Below are positions 1 to 8,545 of a stretch of 64,000 nucleotides of DNA, piece by piece. The DNA is from Actinoplanes xinjiangensis. GTDB taxonomy: Bacteria; Actinomycetota; Actinomycetes; Mycobacteriales; Micromonosporaceae. The stretch lies in the NCBI RefSeq assembly GCF_003148685.1, contig NZ_QGGR01000001.1, positions 682,001 to 746,000 on the forward strand, written 5' to 3'. The position numbers and the translations under genes were made by a program. Numbering within the stretch: position 1 is the first letter of the stretch; every line of letters starts with the position of its first letter. Below the pieces are notes generated by a model, which searched no databases, had not been told where the DNA came from, and worked only from the letters and a program-made list of their open reading frames with translations.

Positions 1-1208
1 GCGGGATCGCCGGGGACGTGGAAGCAGACGACGTTCAGGCGTACCGGAGCGAGCAGTCGCACGCCCGGGAGAGCGGTGAGGCGCTCGCCGAGCCGGTGAG
101 CCGCGGCGATGGCGCCGGTGACGATCGCACGGTGACCGTCCGTGCCGTAGGCGGTGAGGGTGAACCAGGCGGCGAGGGCGCGCAGGCGGCGGGAGTTCTC
201 CGGAGTTAGGTGGAAGAAGTCCGGGTCGCCGGTGATCGCCGGCAGGTAGGCGGCCGAGTTCTGGAACACGGCGACCTGCAGATCGCGATGCCGGGTGAAC
301 TGGACCGCCGCGTCGTACGGCACGTTGAGCCACTTGTGCAGGTCGATGCAGACCGAGTCGGCGCCGGCCAGCCCGGCGACCAGGTGGGCGTGTTCGGGTG
401 ACAGGGCCGCGAAGCCGCCGAACGCCGCGTCGACGTGCAACCAGAACGGGTAACGGTCCCGCAGCGCGAGGATCGCCCGCAGGTCGTCGAAGTCGACGGT
501 GTTGACCGTTCCGGCGTTGGCGACCACGATCGCCGGGCCGTCCAGGGCGGCGAGCGCCGATTCCAGGGCGGCGACGTCGACGGCCTCCCGGTCCGGCAGG
601 GTCGCCACCGGGCGCAGCGCGTCGCGGCCCAGACCGAGGATCGACAGCGCCTTGTGGACGCTGGAGTGGGCGGCGCCGGAGAGCACGGTGACCTCGCCGA
701 GGGCGGCCAGGCCCTGCCGGGCGACGCTGACCCCGCGCCGGGCGCCGATCCACTCGCGGCCGATGGCGAAGCCGACCAGGTTCGACATGGTGGCGCCGCT
801 GACGAACGCGCCGTGGTGCCCGGTCAGGCCGAACATCTCGCCCAGCCAGGCCACCGTCTCGTCCTCCAGCGCGGCCGCCGACGAGCCGGACCGGTTCGAC
901 ACGTTCTGGTCGAAGGCGCTGGTCAGCCAGTCGCCGGCGAGCGCGGCCGGCGTCGTGCCGCCGGTGACGAAGCCCAGGTAGCGGGGTCCGGCGCTGCCGG
1001 AGAAGCCGGGTGCCCAGCGACGTTCGAATGCGGCCAGCGCCCCGGCCGTGCCGACCCCCGCCACCGGCAGCGGGGCGGCCGGTACCCGGGCCGGGGTGGG
1101 TGCGACCGGCCGTTCGTCGAGGCCGGCGAGGACGGAGACCGCGTAGTCACGGGTGGCCTGCAACAGTTCCGGCAGGGCGGCCAGGTCGTCGGCGAGTGGT
1201 GATGTCAC
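1..1208 (-). CDS. PLP-dependent decarboxylase (group II aromatic amino acid decarboxylase-like), 3' end outside window
   Basis: The gene runs leftwards from a GTG at 1208 and is cut by the window edge after 402 codons, so the C-terminus is missing. The visible protein has the group II fold signatures: an AAHSSVHKAL stretch near residue 180 (cofactor-stacking His), HVDAAFGG near 258 (Asp that pairs with the pyridine nitrogen) and DLHKWLN near 289, where K292 would form the Schiff base. The family decarboxylates aromatic L-amino acids, glutamate, diaminobutyrate or similar substrates in the cytoplasm. The sequence does not tell which. Start choice: the GTG is the first in-frame start after a TGA, and no strong ribosome site is visible. 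The family call is firm; the substrate is unknown. Confidence 0.85.
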   Translation of the reverse strand, partial: MTSPLADDLAALPELLQATRDYAVSVLAGLDERPVAPTPARVPAAPLPVAGVGTAGALAAFERRWAPGFSGSAGPRYLGFVTGGTTPAALAGDWLTSAFDQNVSNRSGSSAAALEDETVAWLGEMFGLTGHHGAFVSGATMSNLVGFAIGREWIGARRGVSVARQGLAALGEVTVLSGAAHSSVHKALSILGLGRDALRPVATLPDREAVDVAALESALAALDGPAIVVANAGTVNTVDFDDLRAILALRDRYPFWLHVDAAFGGFAALSPEHAHLVAGLAGADSVCIDLHKWLNVPYDAAVQFTRHRDLQVAVFQNSAAYLPAITGDPDFFHLTPENSRRLRALAAWFTLTAYGTDGHRAIVTGAIAAAHRLGERLTALPGVRLLAPVRLNVVCFHVPGDP

Positions 1209-1267
1209 ACCAGCACGGTAGGAGACGACCGGGCCGCCCGTCGCGGGCCACTTCGGCGGTCCTGGCC

Positions 1268-2095
1268 TCAGTAGGTGATCGGGACCCGCCAGAGCGGCGC
1301 GGCGATCTCGCGGTCGGCCTGCCGGCGGACCACCAGCAGCCAGGCGACGCCGATCAGGGAGACGCCGACCAGTCCGCCCCAGGAGAGCAGGGTGAACAGG
1401 TGCGGGTCGCGGGCGACGTCGGTGATCACCTGCGCGATGCTCTGCCAGCCGTCCCAGAGGGCATGCAGGACCGCGACGCCGAGGTACGTGACCAGCAGCC
1501 GCCCGGTCAGCGCGAAGTGCCGCCGGCCGCTCGCCGAGAAGAGCACACCACCGAGGGTCGCCGTCCACAGCCCGTGACCGACCGGGGCGAGCACCCCGCG
1601 CAGCAGTTCGGTCTCGACGAGCGTCATCAGCGACATGCCCTGCTGGGTGAAGAGGGCGGTGAAGGCGTACCCGGCCGACTCGAACGCGGCGAACCCGAAG
1701 CCGACGGCGGCGCCGAGGATCACCCCGTCGACCGCGTACTTGTGCTGTAGGCGGCGGCAGAGGAAGGCGAGGGCGGCGAGTTTCGCGGCCTCCTCGATCA
1801 GGCCGACGCCGAGGAAGAACAGCGGGCTCGGGTGCAGCAGGTACGTCTCGAGCAGCGACGCGGCCAGCACGCCGAGGACTCCGCCGGTGACGAACGTGCT
1901 GAACAGCAGTTCCGAGGTGACCTCGCCGCTGTGCCGTCTGGTGAACGCCCAGAGTACGAACGTGACCGGGACCAGGAAACTGCCGAGCAGGACCAGGGTG
2001 GGGATGAGGTTGGGGTTGCCGGTGGCGAACGTGACCACCACGGTCAGCAGCCAGAGTGCGAAGCCGGTCAGAAATACCCGCCGCCACAGTTTCAT
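1268..2095 (-). CDS. PrsW family intramembrane metalloprotease
   Basis: A 275-residue polytopic membrane protein with about eight hydrophobic segments. It shows the PrsW/CPBP-type motifs: EEAAK at residues 101-105, FES at 138-140, H174 in a GHGLW stretch, and HALWD at 211-215. These acidic and histidine residues are thought to bind the catalytic metal inside the membrane. In Bacillus PrsW cleaves an anti-sigma factor, but most actinobacterial members have no known substrate and no anti-sigma gene is next door. The ATG follows a clear GGGAGG ribosome site. A 14-bp palindrome (GCCGGGTACCCGGC, 2126-2139) lies in the 79-bp gap before it. Confidence 0.85.
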   Translation of the reverse strand: MKLWRRVFLTGFALWLLTVVVTFATGNPNLIPTLVLLGSFLVPVTFVLWAFTRRHSGEVTSELLFSTFVTGGVLGVLAASLLETYLLHPSPLFFLGVGLIEEAAKLAALAFLCRRLQHKYAVDGVILGAAVGFGFAAFESAGYAFTALFTQQGMSLMTLVETELLRGVLAPVGHGLWTATLGGVLFSASGRRHFALTGRLLVTYLGVAVLHALWDGWQSIAQVITDVARDPHLFTLLSWGGLVGVSLIGVAWLLVVRRQADREIAAPLWRVPITY

Positions 2096-2174
2096 GTGCG
2101 CCTCCCGCGCTCGATTGGGGCGGCAGCCGGGTACCCGGCCGGATGCCGCCCCACGCGGAGATGAGACCTACGAG

Positions 2175-3476
2175 TCAGCGGCGGCTGTAGATGAGGCCCA
2201 GTTTGTCCACGGCGGTCCCGGAACGTCCGTGGAAACCGGCGAGCTGGTACCCACCCGGTGCGGTCCGGGTGACGCAGTCGGACGTGGTCGTACCGCCGGC
2301 GATGCTGTTGCCCAGGTTGGTGGTGAACCTGGCATAGAAGATCCGGGTACGCCCGTTGTACTGGCCCCGGCACAGGTACGCGCTGGTCACGTACTCCGAC
2401 GAGCCGAGCGTCAGCGACTGCGCGGTGCCGCCGGTGCCGCCGTGCGCCAGGGCGCCGAGGCTGACCTGGTCCACCCGGGTTCCGGCGCGCAGCCCGACGG
2501 TGGCGGGTCGCCCGCTGATCGCGTCGATGTCGTTGTAGTGGCCGCCGTGCGGGCCGCCGAACTGGTCGCTGAACGCGTACGCCGTGTTCGTCGACCAGGT
2601 GAACGCGGTGCTGATCGGGAAGTGGTCGGAGAGCATCTTCCCGTCGTCGGTCCGGAACCCGGCGTCCTCGTTGTGGTAGCCGGTCGCGTTCAGCGTGACG
2701 AACCGGCTGCTCCGGTAGAGGATCTTGTCGACGACCTCGCAGGTGTCGGTGACCGCGGCCGCGTCGCAGACCAGCGCGTCCGACCCGGCCGCCGGTGGGG
2801 TGCCGCCGCGTTCCAGCTTCACCCAGGCGTCGGTCAGGCCGTTCGTCGCCACGAAGGCACGGATGGTGTCGGCCGTACGGGTGTAGCGGGTGTTGGTGTC
2901 GCCCATGACGACGACCGCGTTGCCGACCGAGTGGGTGGCGATGAACGCCGTCAGCTGGCTCAGGTTGTCGGCCCGGGACTGCTGGTCGCCGGCGTTGGTC
3001 CCGGCGTTCGTGTGCAGGTTGTAGAAGTCGACGTAGGCGCCTTCGGCGAGCCGGTGCCGGGCGAAGGTGAAGCCCTTGGGCGTCAGGCAGTCACCGGAGT
3101 CCAGCTGGCAGGAATTCCAGTCGCCGCGCTCGAAGTCGTCGGTGTCGTAGGCGAGCTTCGACAGGCTGTTGAGCCCGGAGCCGATGCCGGCGCCACCGCT
3201 GGTCGGGGTGCGGTGGGCGTGCGTGGTGTCGGCCGCGTACAGGTGGGCGTGGTAGTTGAAGTCCTCCTGCACGTGCACGACGTCGTAGGGGGTCAGCCGC
3301 CGGCCGATCGCGGTGTGCGCGGTCTGCCGGTCGACCTCGGCGCTGGAGATGATGTCGGGCAGCCCGGCGACGTTGTAGGTGAGGACGGTGAACGTGCCGT
3401 CGGCGGCGTGGGCGGGGGTGGGGGCCAGCAGGAGCGGGCTCATCAGGGTGGCGAGGACCACGAGAGCGCGTTTCAT
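2175..3476 (-). CDS. Secreted sphingomyelinase-type phosphodiesterase (endonuclease/exonuclease/phosphatase fold) with C-terminal lectin-like domain
   Basis: The ATG at 3476 was chosen because GGAAGG lies just upstream and the protein then begins with a normal Sec signal peptide (MKRAL..., cleavage near AHA-AD, residue 24). Residues 28-305 form an EEP-fold hydrolase: TYNVAGLP near 33, QED near 70, NLHTNAG near 153, MGDTNTR near 191 and LSDHFPIS near 300, which are the metal and catalytic positions of bacterial neutral sphingomyelinases. From about 315 to the end (433 aa) is a glycine-rich beta domain (FGGPHGGHYNDID ... LGLIYSRR) that looks like a jacalin-type lectin. Likely role: extracellular hydrolysis of sphingomyelin or related phospholipids. 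It is divergent from a secreted PAP2 phosphatase, so both may serve phosphate acquisition (inference). Confidence 0.85.
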   Translation of the reverse strand: MKRALVVLATLMSPLLLAPTPAHAADGTFTVLTYNVAGLPDIISSAEVDRQTAHTAIGRRLTPYDVVHVQEDFNYHAHLYAADTTHAHRTPTSGGAGIGSGLNSLSKLAYDTDDFERGDWNSCQLDSGDCLTPKGFTFARHRLAEGAYVDFYNLHTNAGTNAGDQQSRADNLSQLTAFIATHSVGNAVVVMGDTNTRYTRTADTIRAFVATNGLTDAWVKLERGGTPPAAGSDALVCDAAAVTDTCEVVDKILYRSSRFVTLNATGYHNEDAGFRTDDGKMLSDHFPISTAFTWSTNTAYAFSDQFGGPHGGHYNDIDAISGRPATVGLRAGTRVDQVSLGALAHGGTGGTAQSLTLGSSEYVTSAYLCRGQYNGRTRIFYARFTTNLGNSIAGGTTTSDCVTRTAPGGYQLAGFHGRSGTAVDKLGLIYSRR

Positions 3477-3654
3477 GGGGGAACCTTCCGGCGGACGGAG
3501 GGAACGGGTTACCGGACAGTAGTCATCCATCGATGCCTAGCGAAAGCTCCGTCGAGTTTTGTTCACGTTCACATCAGGGCGCGTTACGTTTTAGGTCGTT
3601 TGATCCACCAAAGCTGGGCGGCGCACTCGCCCCCTTGCGCCTCGTGGAGTCCTC
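3477..3654. promoter_or_regulatory. Divergent promoter region between two secreted phosphoester hydrolases, with tandem GTTCAC
   Basis: This 178-bp gap drives the sphingomyelinase leftwards and the PAP2 phosphatase rightwards. It contains two abutting GTTCAC hexamers (3561-3566 and 3567-3572) in the most AT-rich stretch. GTTCAC is the core of actinobacterial PHO-box repeats, but the 6-bp spacing differs from the usual 11 bp, so PhoP binding is only a suggestion. Confidence 0.4.
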
Positions 3655-5487
3655 GTGAACGTCAGCCGCCGCAGTCTCCTGCTCGCCGGTGCCGCCGGCC
3701 TCGTCGCCGGATCGGCCTCCTCCGGGGGTCCCGCCGCCGCGGCGGCGGTCACGGCGTTCGTCGACTCCTACCGGACGAACCTCCCGGCGAACCTGACCGC
3801 CGACACCAACGCCGCGGTCCGCATCCTCTCCGGTTTCGCGAAGGTGTGGAGCACCGGCACCGCCTGGAACACCGGTACCGCACGGGACGAGGCGTTCCTG
3901 CGGGCGAACATCCGCTACGTCGTGCGGACCACACGCCACCGCACCGCCGCCGAGGCCGCCCGGTCGTTCATCGTCGACCGGCAGCACCAGAGCCACTCGG
4001 TGATCGCCGGCCTCGGCCCGCTCGCCGACATCTACAAGGCCGGCGCACTCGCGGTCACCGGCATCACCACCGCACCGGAGACCACCCCGGCGACCACCGT
4101 CAGCGACACCGTCCCGGCCGGCTCCCCCGCCGGCTCGGCACTGGGCGCCGGCAGTCCGGCCTCCGCCCTCGGCAAGGTCGTCACCCTGGTCAACACGGTG
4201 CGCGGGACCTGGTCGTCCGGCAATCCGAGCAAGTTCGCCTACCAGTACCCGCGGCCGTGGCGGATGACCGGGGACAGCACGGTCGTCGACACCGGCGCGG
4301 TCGACGAGTTCGGCTACCCGGTCTACGACTCCGACGTCGTCGTCACCCCGCAGCTGCTGCGCCAGCGCAGCACCAACCCGGCTGAGGATGGCGGTTATGT
4401 CAGCGGTCACACCAACGCGCTGTACATGGCCGCGCTGGCGTTCGCGTACGCCGTTCCGGAACGCTTCCAGGAGCTGGTCACCACCGCCTACGACTTGGCG
4501 CACACCCGGATCGTCAGCGGCATGCACTCCCCCGCCGACGTGATCGGCGGCCGGGTCCTCGGCACCGCGCTCACCGCGGCGATCCTCAACGACCCGGCCA
4601 ACGCGACCCTCAAGACCGAGGCGCGGGCCCAGGCACTGGCCTACTTCCAGGCGAAGGTGGGCCCGGACGTCACCGCCGCCGCGCGGTCCGGCGCCGAGCG
4701 GGACGCCAACGCCGCGATCGTCGAACCCAAGCAGACGTACGGGCTACCCGCGCGCCGGTCGAACCTGAGGTTCGAGGTCCCCACCGGGGCGGAGGTCCTG
4801 CTGGAGACCCGGCTGCCGTACCTGGACGCCGCCCAGCGCCGGGAAGTGCTCCGGACCACCGCCCTGGCCGCCGGCAACCCGATCCTCGACGGCCCCGAAC
4901 AGTGGGGCCGGATCAACCTGTTCGCGGCCGCCGACGGCTACGGCGCCTTCGACGCCACCGTCGCCGTCACCCTCGACGCGGCCGCGACGGGGTTCGCCGC
5001 CGCCGACACCTGGCGCAACGACATCGACGGCCGTGGCGGCCTGCTGAAGCTCGGCACCGGCACGCTGTCCCTGACCGGCGACAACTGCTACCGGGGCGGC
5101 ACCACGGTCGCGCGGGGCACGCTGGTCGCCGCGCACCGGAAGGCCCTCGGCGCCGGCGACGTCACCGTGAGCGGCGGCACCCTGCGCCTGACCGCGCCGA
5201 AGGTACACGTCAGCGGCTCGGCCCGGCTGTCCGCCGGCACCCTGTCCCTGACGGTCCGCCCGCACGGCGCACCGCCGCTGACCGTGGGCGACGACGTGGT
5301 GATCGGCGCGAACGCGGTCCTCAAGGTCGCCGTGGCGCAGGCCGGCAGGTACGACTCGCCGGTCCCGGTGCTCAAGGCCCGCCGGGTCCGTGGCCGGTTC
5401 GCCCGAGTCGTGGTGACCACCCCCGGCTACGCCGCGACCCTGATCCACCACGGCGACACCGTCGCCCTCCGCCTCCGCCGGGCCTGA
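3655..5487 (+). CDS. Secreted PAP2-superfamily phosphatase with C-terminal autotransporter-type beta repeat
   Basis: It starts at GTG 3655, seven bases after GGAG. The N-terminus (NVSRRSLLLAGAAGL) is a Tat signal peptide. The catalytic PAP2/acid phosphatase motifs are all present: K193-x6-R200-P201, G251-H252 within GGYVSGHT, and R285...H291 within RIVSGMHSPAD. Members of this superfamily are lipid phosphatases, class A acid phosphatases and vanadium haloperoxidases; the substrate here is not clear. After residue ~400 the protein continues into a beta-rich tail. One segment, about 463-492 (LLKLGTGTLSLTGDN...), matches the short repeat usually seen in passenger domains of Gram-negative autotransporters. 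No LPXTG anchor is seen. At 610 residues it is long for a PAP2 enzyme. Confidence 0.82.
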   Translation: MNVSRRSLLLAGAAGLVAGSASSGGPAAAAAVTAFVDSYRTNLPANLTADTNAAVRILSGFAKVWSTGTAWNTGTARDEAFLRANIRYVVRTTRHRTAAEAARSFIVDRQHQSHSVIAGLGPLADIYKAGALAVTGITTAPETTPATTVSDTVPAGSPAGSALGAGSPASALGKVVTLVNTVRGTWSSGNPSKFAYQYPRPWRMTGDSTVVDTGAVDEFGYPVYDSDVVVTPQLLRQRSTNPAEDGGYVSGHTNALYMAALAFAYAVPERFQELVTTAYDLAHTRIVSGMHSPADVIGGRVLGTALTAAILNDPANATLKTEARAQALAYFQAKVGPDVTAAARSGAERDANAAIVEPKQTYGLPARRSNLRFEVPTGAEVLLETRLPYLDAAQRREVLRTTALAAGNPILDGPEQWGRINLFAAADGYGAFDATVAVTLDAAATGFAAADTWRNDIDGRGGLLKLGTGTLSLTGDNCYRGGTTVARGTLVAAHRKALGAGDVTVSGGTLRLTAPKVHVSGSARLSAGTLSLTVRPHGAPPLTVGDDVVIGANAVLKVAVAQAGRYDSPVPVLKARRVRGRFARVVVTTPGYAATLIHHGDTVALRLRRA

Positions 5488-5535
5488 CCCCGCCCACCCC
5501 ACGTCCGACTCGCACCGACCACCGCCGCCGACCCC

Positions 5536-5624
5536 GGCGGGGTCGTCACCGCTGTCTTCGGCGGGGTCGTCAACGACGCTGACCCGGCGGGGTCGTCATG
5601 CTGCTGACCCCTGTGGGGTCGTCA
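5536..5624. repeat. Short tandem repeats GGCGGGGTCGTCA (x4)
   Basis: The 13-mer GGCGGGGTCGTCA begins at 5536, 5560 and 5586, and as TGTGGGGTCGTCA at 5612. Periods are 24, 26 and 26 bp. The fourth copy is the outer arm of the large hairpin at 5611-5667, so the array looks like partial copies of that hairpin's left arm. It lies between two convergent stop codons. Confidence 0.75.
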
Positions 5625-5667
5625 CCGCTGTCTCCGGGGCGTTGAGACAGCGGTGACGACCCCACAG
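5611..5667. repeat. Copy 1 of the dispersed 53-bp palindrome; 24-bp perfect hairpin between convergent genes
   Basis: Two perfect 24-nt inverted arms (5611-5634 and 5644-5667) enclose a 9-nt loop. The inner arm CACCGCTGTCTC/GAGACAGCGGTG is the core shared with elements at 19.3, 24.2, 33.9, 38.8 and 44.2 kb. The outer arm is GTGGGGTCGT here rather than GGCTGGT. It lies 124 bp after the PAP2 stop and 20 bp after the stop of the opposing DeoR gene, so it could end both transcripts. There is no T-tract. Confidence 0.85.
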
Positions 5668-5686
5668 GTCTGTTGCCCGACCGGGG

Positions 5687-6427
5687 TCAGGCGGGGTGGA
5701 CGGGGATGCCGGCGAGGGCCGGATGGGTGGGTGGGGCGTCGGTGACGACGGCGGTCACGGCGGTGCAGGGCAGGACCAGGAACGGTGAGGCGGCGCCGAT
5801 CTTCTCGGTGCTGGCCAGGACGTAGGTGTCGGCGGCGCGGGCGGCCAGAGCGCGTTTCATCGCCGCCTCGTCGGGGTCGCCGGTGGTCAGGCCGGCCTCG
5901 TGGTGCACACCGGTCACGCCGAGCAGGAACAGGTCGGCGGTGACGCCCTGCGCCGCCTCGGCCGCCGCCGCCCCGCACGTGACCGCCGAGTGCTTGAACA
6001 ACCGGCCGCCCAGCACGAACACGTCGACCGACGGATGCTCGACGAGGGCCGCGGCGACGGTCGGGCTGTGGGTGACGACGGTGGCCCGCAGGCCGGGGGG
6101 CAGCGCCGCGGTGACGGCCAGTGCCGTGGTGCCGCCGTCGAGCAGGACGGTCTGCCCGGGCCGGATCAGTGCGGCGGCGGCGGCCGCGACCCGTTCCTTG
6201 CTCGACGTGGCGACGGTGGCCCGGGTCGCGTAGTCGGCGAGGGCCGGCGAGACCGGCAGCGCTCCCCCGTAGACCCGCTGGCACAGCCCGGCCGCGGCCA
6301 TCTCGCGCAGGTCACGGCGAATGGTGTCCTCGGCGACGCCCAGCTCGGCCGCGATGTCCTTGGCGACCACCTTGCCCTCGGCGGCGAGCCGGGCCAGGAG
6401 AAGATCACGACGTTCCGCGGCCAGCAT
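5687..6427 (-). CDS. DeoR family transcriptional regulator
   Basis: A 246-residue protein with an N-terminal winged HTH (residues 1-57; recognition region ELGVAEDTIRRDLREM) and a C-terminal DeoRC sugar-phosphate sensing domain (DGGTT near 118, VLGG near 157). Such proteins usually repress sugar or nucleoside catabolic genes and are released by a phosphorylated sugar. The only adjacent divergent gene is a Nudix hydrolase, so that gene is the likely target together with the regulator itself. GAGGAG precedes the ATG. The inducer cannot be named from sequence. Confidence 0.88.
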   Translation of the reverse strand: MLAAERRDLLLARLAAEGKVVAKDIAAELGVAEDTIRRDLREMAAAGLCQRVYGGALPVSPALADYATRATVATSSKERVAAAAAALIRPGQTVLLDGGTTALAVTAALPPGLRATVVTHSPTVAAALVEHPSVDVFVLGGRLFKHSAVTCGAAAAEAAQGVTADLFLLGVTGVHHEAGLTTGDPDEAAMKRALAARAADTYVLASTEKIGAASPFLVLPCTAVTAVVTDAPPTHPALAGIPVHPA

Positions 6428-6486
6428 TCCGTGTTTCTCCTCATTGTTGTCGACTGTTGCGTGTTTCCGAGTGTAAGTTCCCGATC
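6428..6486. promoter_or_regulatory. DeoR/Nudix divergent promoter with direct repeats
   Basis: The 59-bp gap holds the direct repeat GTGTTTC at 6431-6437 and again at 6461-6467, exactly 30 bp apart, flanking an AT-rich stretch (ATTGTTGTCGACTGTTG). Phased direct repeats like this are plausible DeoR operators controlling both genes. Confidence 0.5.
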
Positions 6487-7158
6487 ATGAGCGAATCAAG
6501 GCCGGGCATCGACGTTCCGGACGCACGCGGGCGGACCGGGCTGGACCGGGTGGGCCGCGACCTGAGCGGGAACCCGTCGGTGATCGTGCGGGACGTGGAG
6601 CTGATCGCGGCCGCCTGGCACGTGCTGCGGCGGACCACGTACGACTACCGCCGACGGGACGGCACCTGGACGCGGGAGCAGCGGGAGACGTACGACCGCG
6701 GCGACGGCGCGACCGTCCTGCTCTACGACCCGCACCGTCGGACCGTGCTGCTGACCAGGCAGTTCCGCTTCCCGGTGTATGTGAACGGCCACCCCGACGG
6801 CATGTTCCTGGAGACGGCGGCGGGCCTGCTCGACGGCGACGACCCGGCCGCGGCGATCCGGCGGGAGGCGGCCGAGGAGCTGGGCGTCACGATCGGCGAA
6901 CTGACGCCGGTGTTCCGCGTGTGGACCAGCCCGGGCTCGGTGACCGAGCGGCTGCACTGTTTCGCCGCGCCGTACTCGGTGGAGTCCCGCACCGGGGTGG
7001 GCGGGGGCCTGGCCGACGACGGGGAGGACATCGAGGCGGTGGAGCTGTCGTTCGACGAGGCGCTGGCGATGGTCGACTCCGGGGAGATCGCCGACGCCAA
7101 GACGATCATGCTGCTCCAGTGGGCGGCGCTGAAGGGGACACTTGACACGGATCGATGA
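6487..7158 (+). CDS. Nudix hydrolase (NudK / nucleoside-diphosphate-sugar pyrophosphatase type)
   Basis: The start ATG at 6487 gives 223 residues; an upstream extension in the same frame runs through the DeoR gene and was rejected. The Nudix helix is at about residues 113-134, with REAAEELGV supplying the Mg-binding glutamates. The preceding TRQFRFPVYVNGHPDGMFLE stretch and the overall layout match the NudK/AdpP-like family, which cleaves GDP-mannose, ADP-ribose or similar sugar nucleotides to a sugar phosphate and NMP. The divergent DeoR regulator senses sugar phosphates in related systems, so the two may form a unit. Exact substrate unknown. Confidence 0.85.
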   Translation: MSESRPGIDVPDARGRTGLDRVGRDLSGNPSVIVRDVELIAAAWHVLRRTTYDYRRRDGTWTREQRETYDRGDGATVLLYDPHRRTVLLTRQFRFPVYVNGHPDGMFLETAAGLLDGDDPAAAIRREAAEELGVTIGELTPVFRVWTSPGSVTERLHCFAAPYSVESRTGVGGGLADDGEDIEAVELSFDEALAMVDSGEIADAKTIMLLQWAALKGTLDTDR

Positions 7159-7189
7159 CGACCGTTGAGTGTTACCGGGAGGTAACGTG

Positions 7190-8545
7190 ATGATCGTCCG
7201 CCGTGCCCTGCTCGCTGCCACGCTGACCGCCGGGATCCTGACCGGGGCCCCGGCCGCCGCCGCCCCGCCGTCGTGCGCGGCGCCGGTGCCGAGTGACACC
7301 AGACCCGGCTATCTGGTCGCCGACCCGGACTGTGAGCTGGACGGAACCCCGTTCACCGCGCTGCCCGGCGCGACCGTGCACACCGGAATCCAGGCGGGTG
7401 CGGCATACCGCATCGAGGTGCCGCAGCGGTGGAACGGGCGGCTCGTCGTCTATGCGCACGGCTACCGCGGGACGGGTTCGACGGTCTACGTCAGCAATCC
7501 CGAGCTGCGGCGGCACTATGTCGACCGCGGCTACGCGTGGGCGGCGTCCAGCTACGCCACCAACGGCTACGACGTCGGTCAGGGGGTGCGTGACACGTAC
7601 GCGCTGATTGGTGTGTTCCGGCAGGTCACCGGCAGGACGGCCGGGAAGGTCTACATCTCCGGCGCGTCGATGGGCGGGCACGTCACCGCGGTCGCGATCG
7701 AGGAGTACCCGCGCGCGTTCGCCGGGGCGATGCCGTACTGCGGGGTCCTCGGCGACGCGGAACTGTTCGACTACTTCCTGGACGCGAACGTGACGGCGGC
7801 CGCCCTGGCCGGCGTCGGCATCGAGTTCCCGTTGCAGCCGGACGCCGCCTATCCGGCCCGGTTCGCCGGCCAGGTCGCCCGGATCACCACCGCGCTCACC
7901 GGCACGCCGGCCGGGCGGACCTGGTCCGACGTGCTGGAACGCCGCAGCGGTGGGGAGCGTCCCGGCTTCCCGGCGGCGTTCGCCTACTGGAACGCGGCGA
8001 GCCAGGGTGGGCTGCCGTTCCTGTTCAGCGTCTACCCCGGGCTCAGCGGCGGAACGGCCGGCATCGCGCCCGGCAACCTGACCGACAACCGGCACACCGT
8101 CTACCGGTCGACCGACCGCCGGTGGCCGACAGCGGCGGAACTGCGGCTCAACGCGTCGGTCCCGCGGGTCGCGCGGACGGCGTACCCGGATCGCGGTCTT
8201 GCCGGTGTCCCCCGCATCGACGGCCGCCCCGGCGTCCCGGTCCTCTCGCTGCACGGCGTCGGCGACCTGTTCGTGCCGTTCTCGATGGAGCAGGAGTACG
8301 CCCGTCGCGCGTGGGCCAACGGGCGCTCCCGCCTGTTCGTCTCGCGGGCCATCCGGACCGTGGCGCACTGCGGCTTCACCGGGGCCGAACTCAGCCGGGC
8401 CTTCGACGACCTGATCGCCTGGACCGACCGGGGCCGGCGCCCGGCGGGCGACGCGATCCTCGACCGGCGCACGGTGGCTTCCGCGACATTCGGTTGCCGT
8501 TTCACGGTCGGGGTACGGCCGGAGTACGCCCCCGACGGTTGCTGA
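7190..8545 (+). CDS. Secreted alpha/beta hydrolase
   Basis: The ATG at 7190 follows GGGAGGTAAC; a GTG three bases earlier is also possible. The first 25 residues ([18 protein letters not shown]...AAAA) are a Sec signal peptide. The mature part has an alpha/beta hydrolase fold: VVYAHGYRG near 87 (oxyanion region), GASMGG at 158-163 with S160 as probable nucleophile, GVGDLFVPF near 360 for the acid, and VAHCGF near 395 for the histidine. Length is 451 aa. Related proteins are annotated as esterases, lipases or peptidases; the substrate is not apparent. Its 3' end overlaps the convergent tctA by 44 bp. Confidence 0.8.
   Translation: MIVRRALLAATLTAGILTGAPAAAAPPSCAAPVPSDTRPGYLVADPDCELDGTPFTALPGATVHTGIQAGAAYRIEVPQRWNGRLVVYAHGYRGTGSTVYVSNPELRRHYVDRGYAWAASSYATNGYDVGQGVRDTYALIGVFRQVTGRTAGKVYISGASMGGHVTAVAIEEYPRAFAGAMPYCGVLGDAELFDYFLDANVTAAALAGVGIEFPLQPDAAYPARFAGQVARITTALTGTPAGRTWSDVLERRSGGERPGFPAAFAYWNAASQGGLPFLFSVYPGLSGGTAGIAPGNLTDNRHTVYRSTDRRWPTAAELRLNASVPRVARTAYPDRGLAGVPRIDGRPGVPVLSLHGVGDLFVPFSMEQEYARRAWANGRSRLFVSRAIRTVAHCGFTGAELSRAFDDLIAWTDRGRRPAGDAILDRRTVASATFGCRFTVGVRPEYAPDGC

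Noticed and set aside
1635..4385. A 916-codon plus-strand frame spanning PrsW, sphingomyelinase and part of PAP2
   Set aside because: It crosses three well supported genes, two of them on the opposite strand, and has a low-complexity translation.
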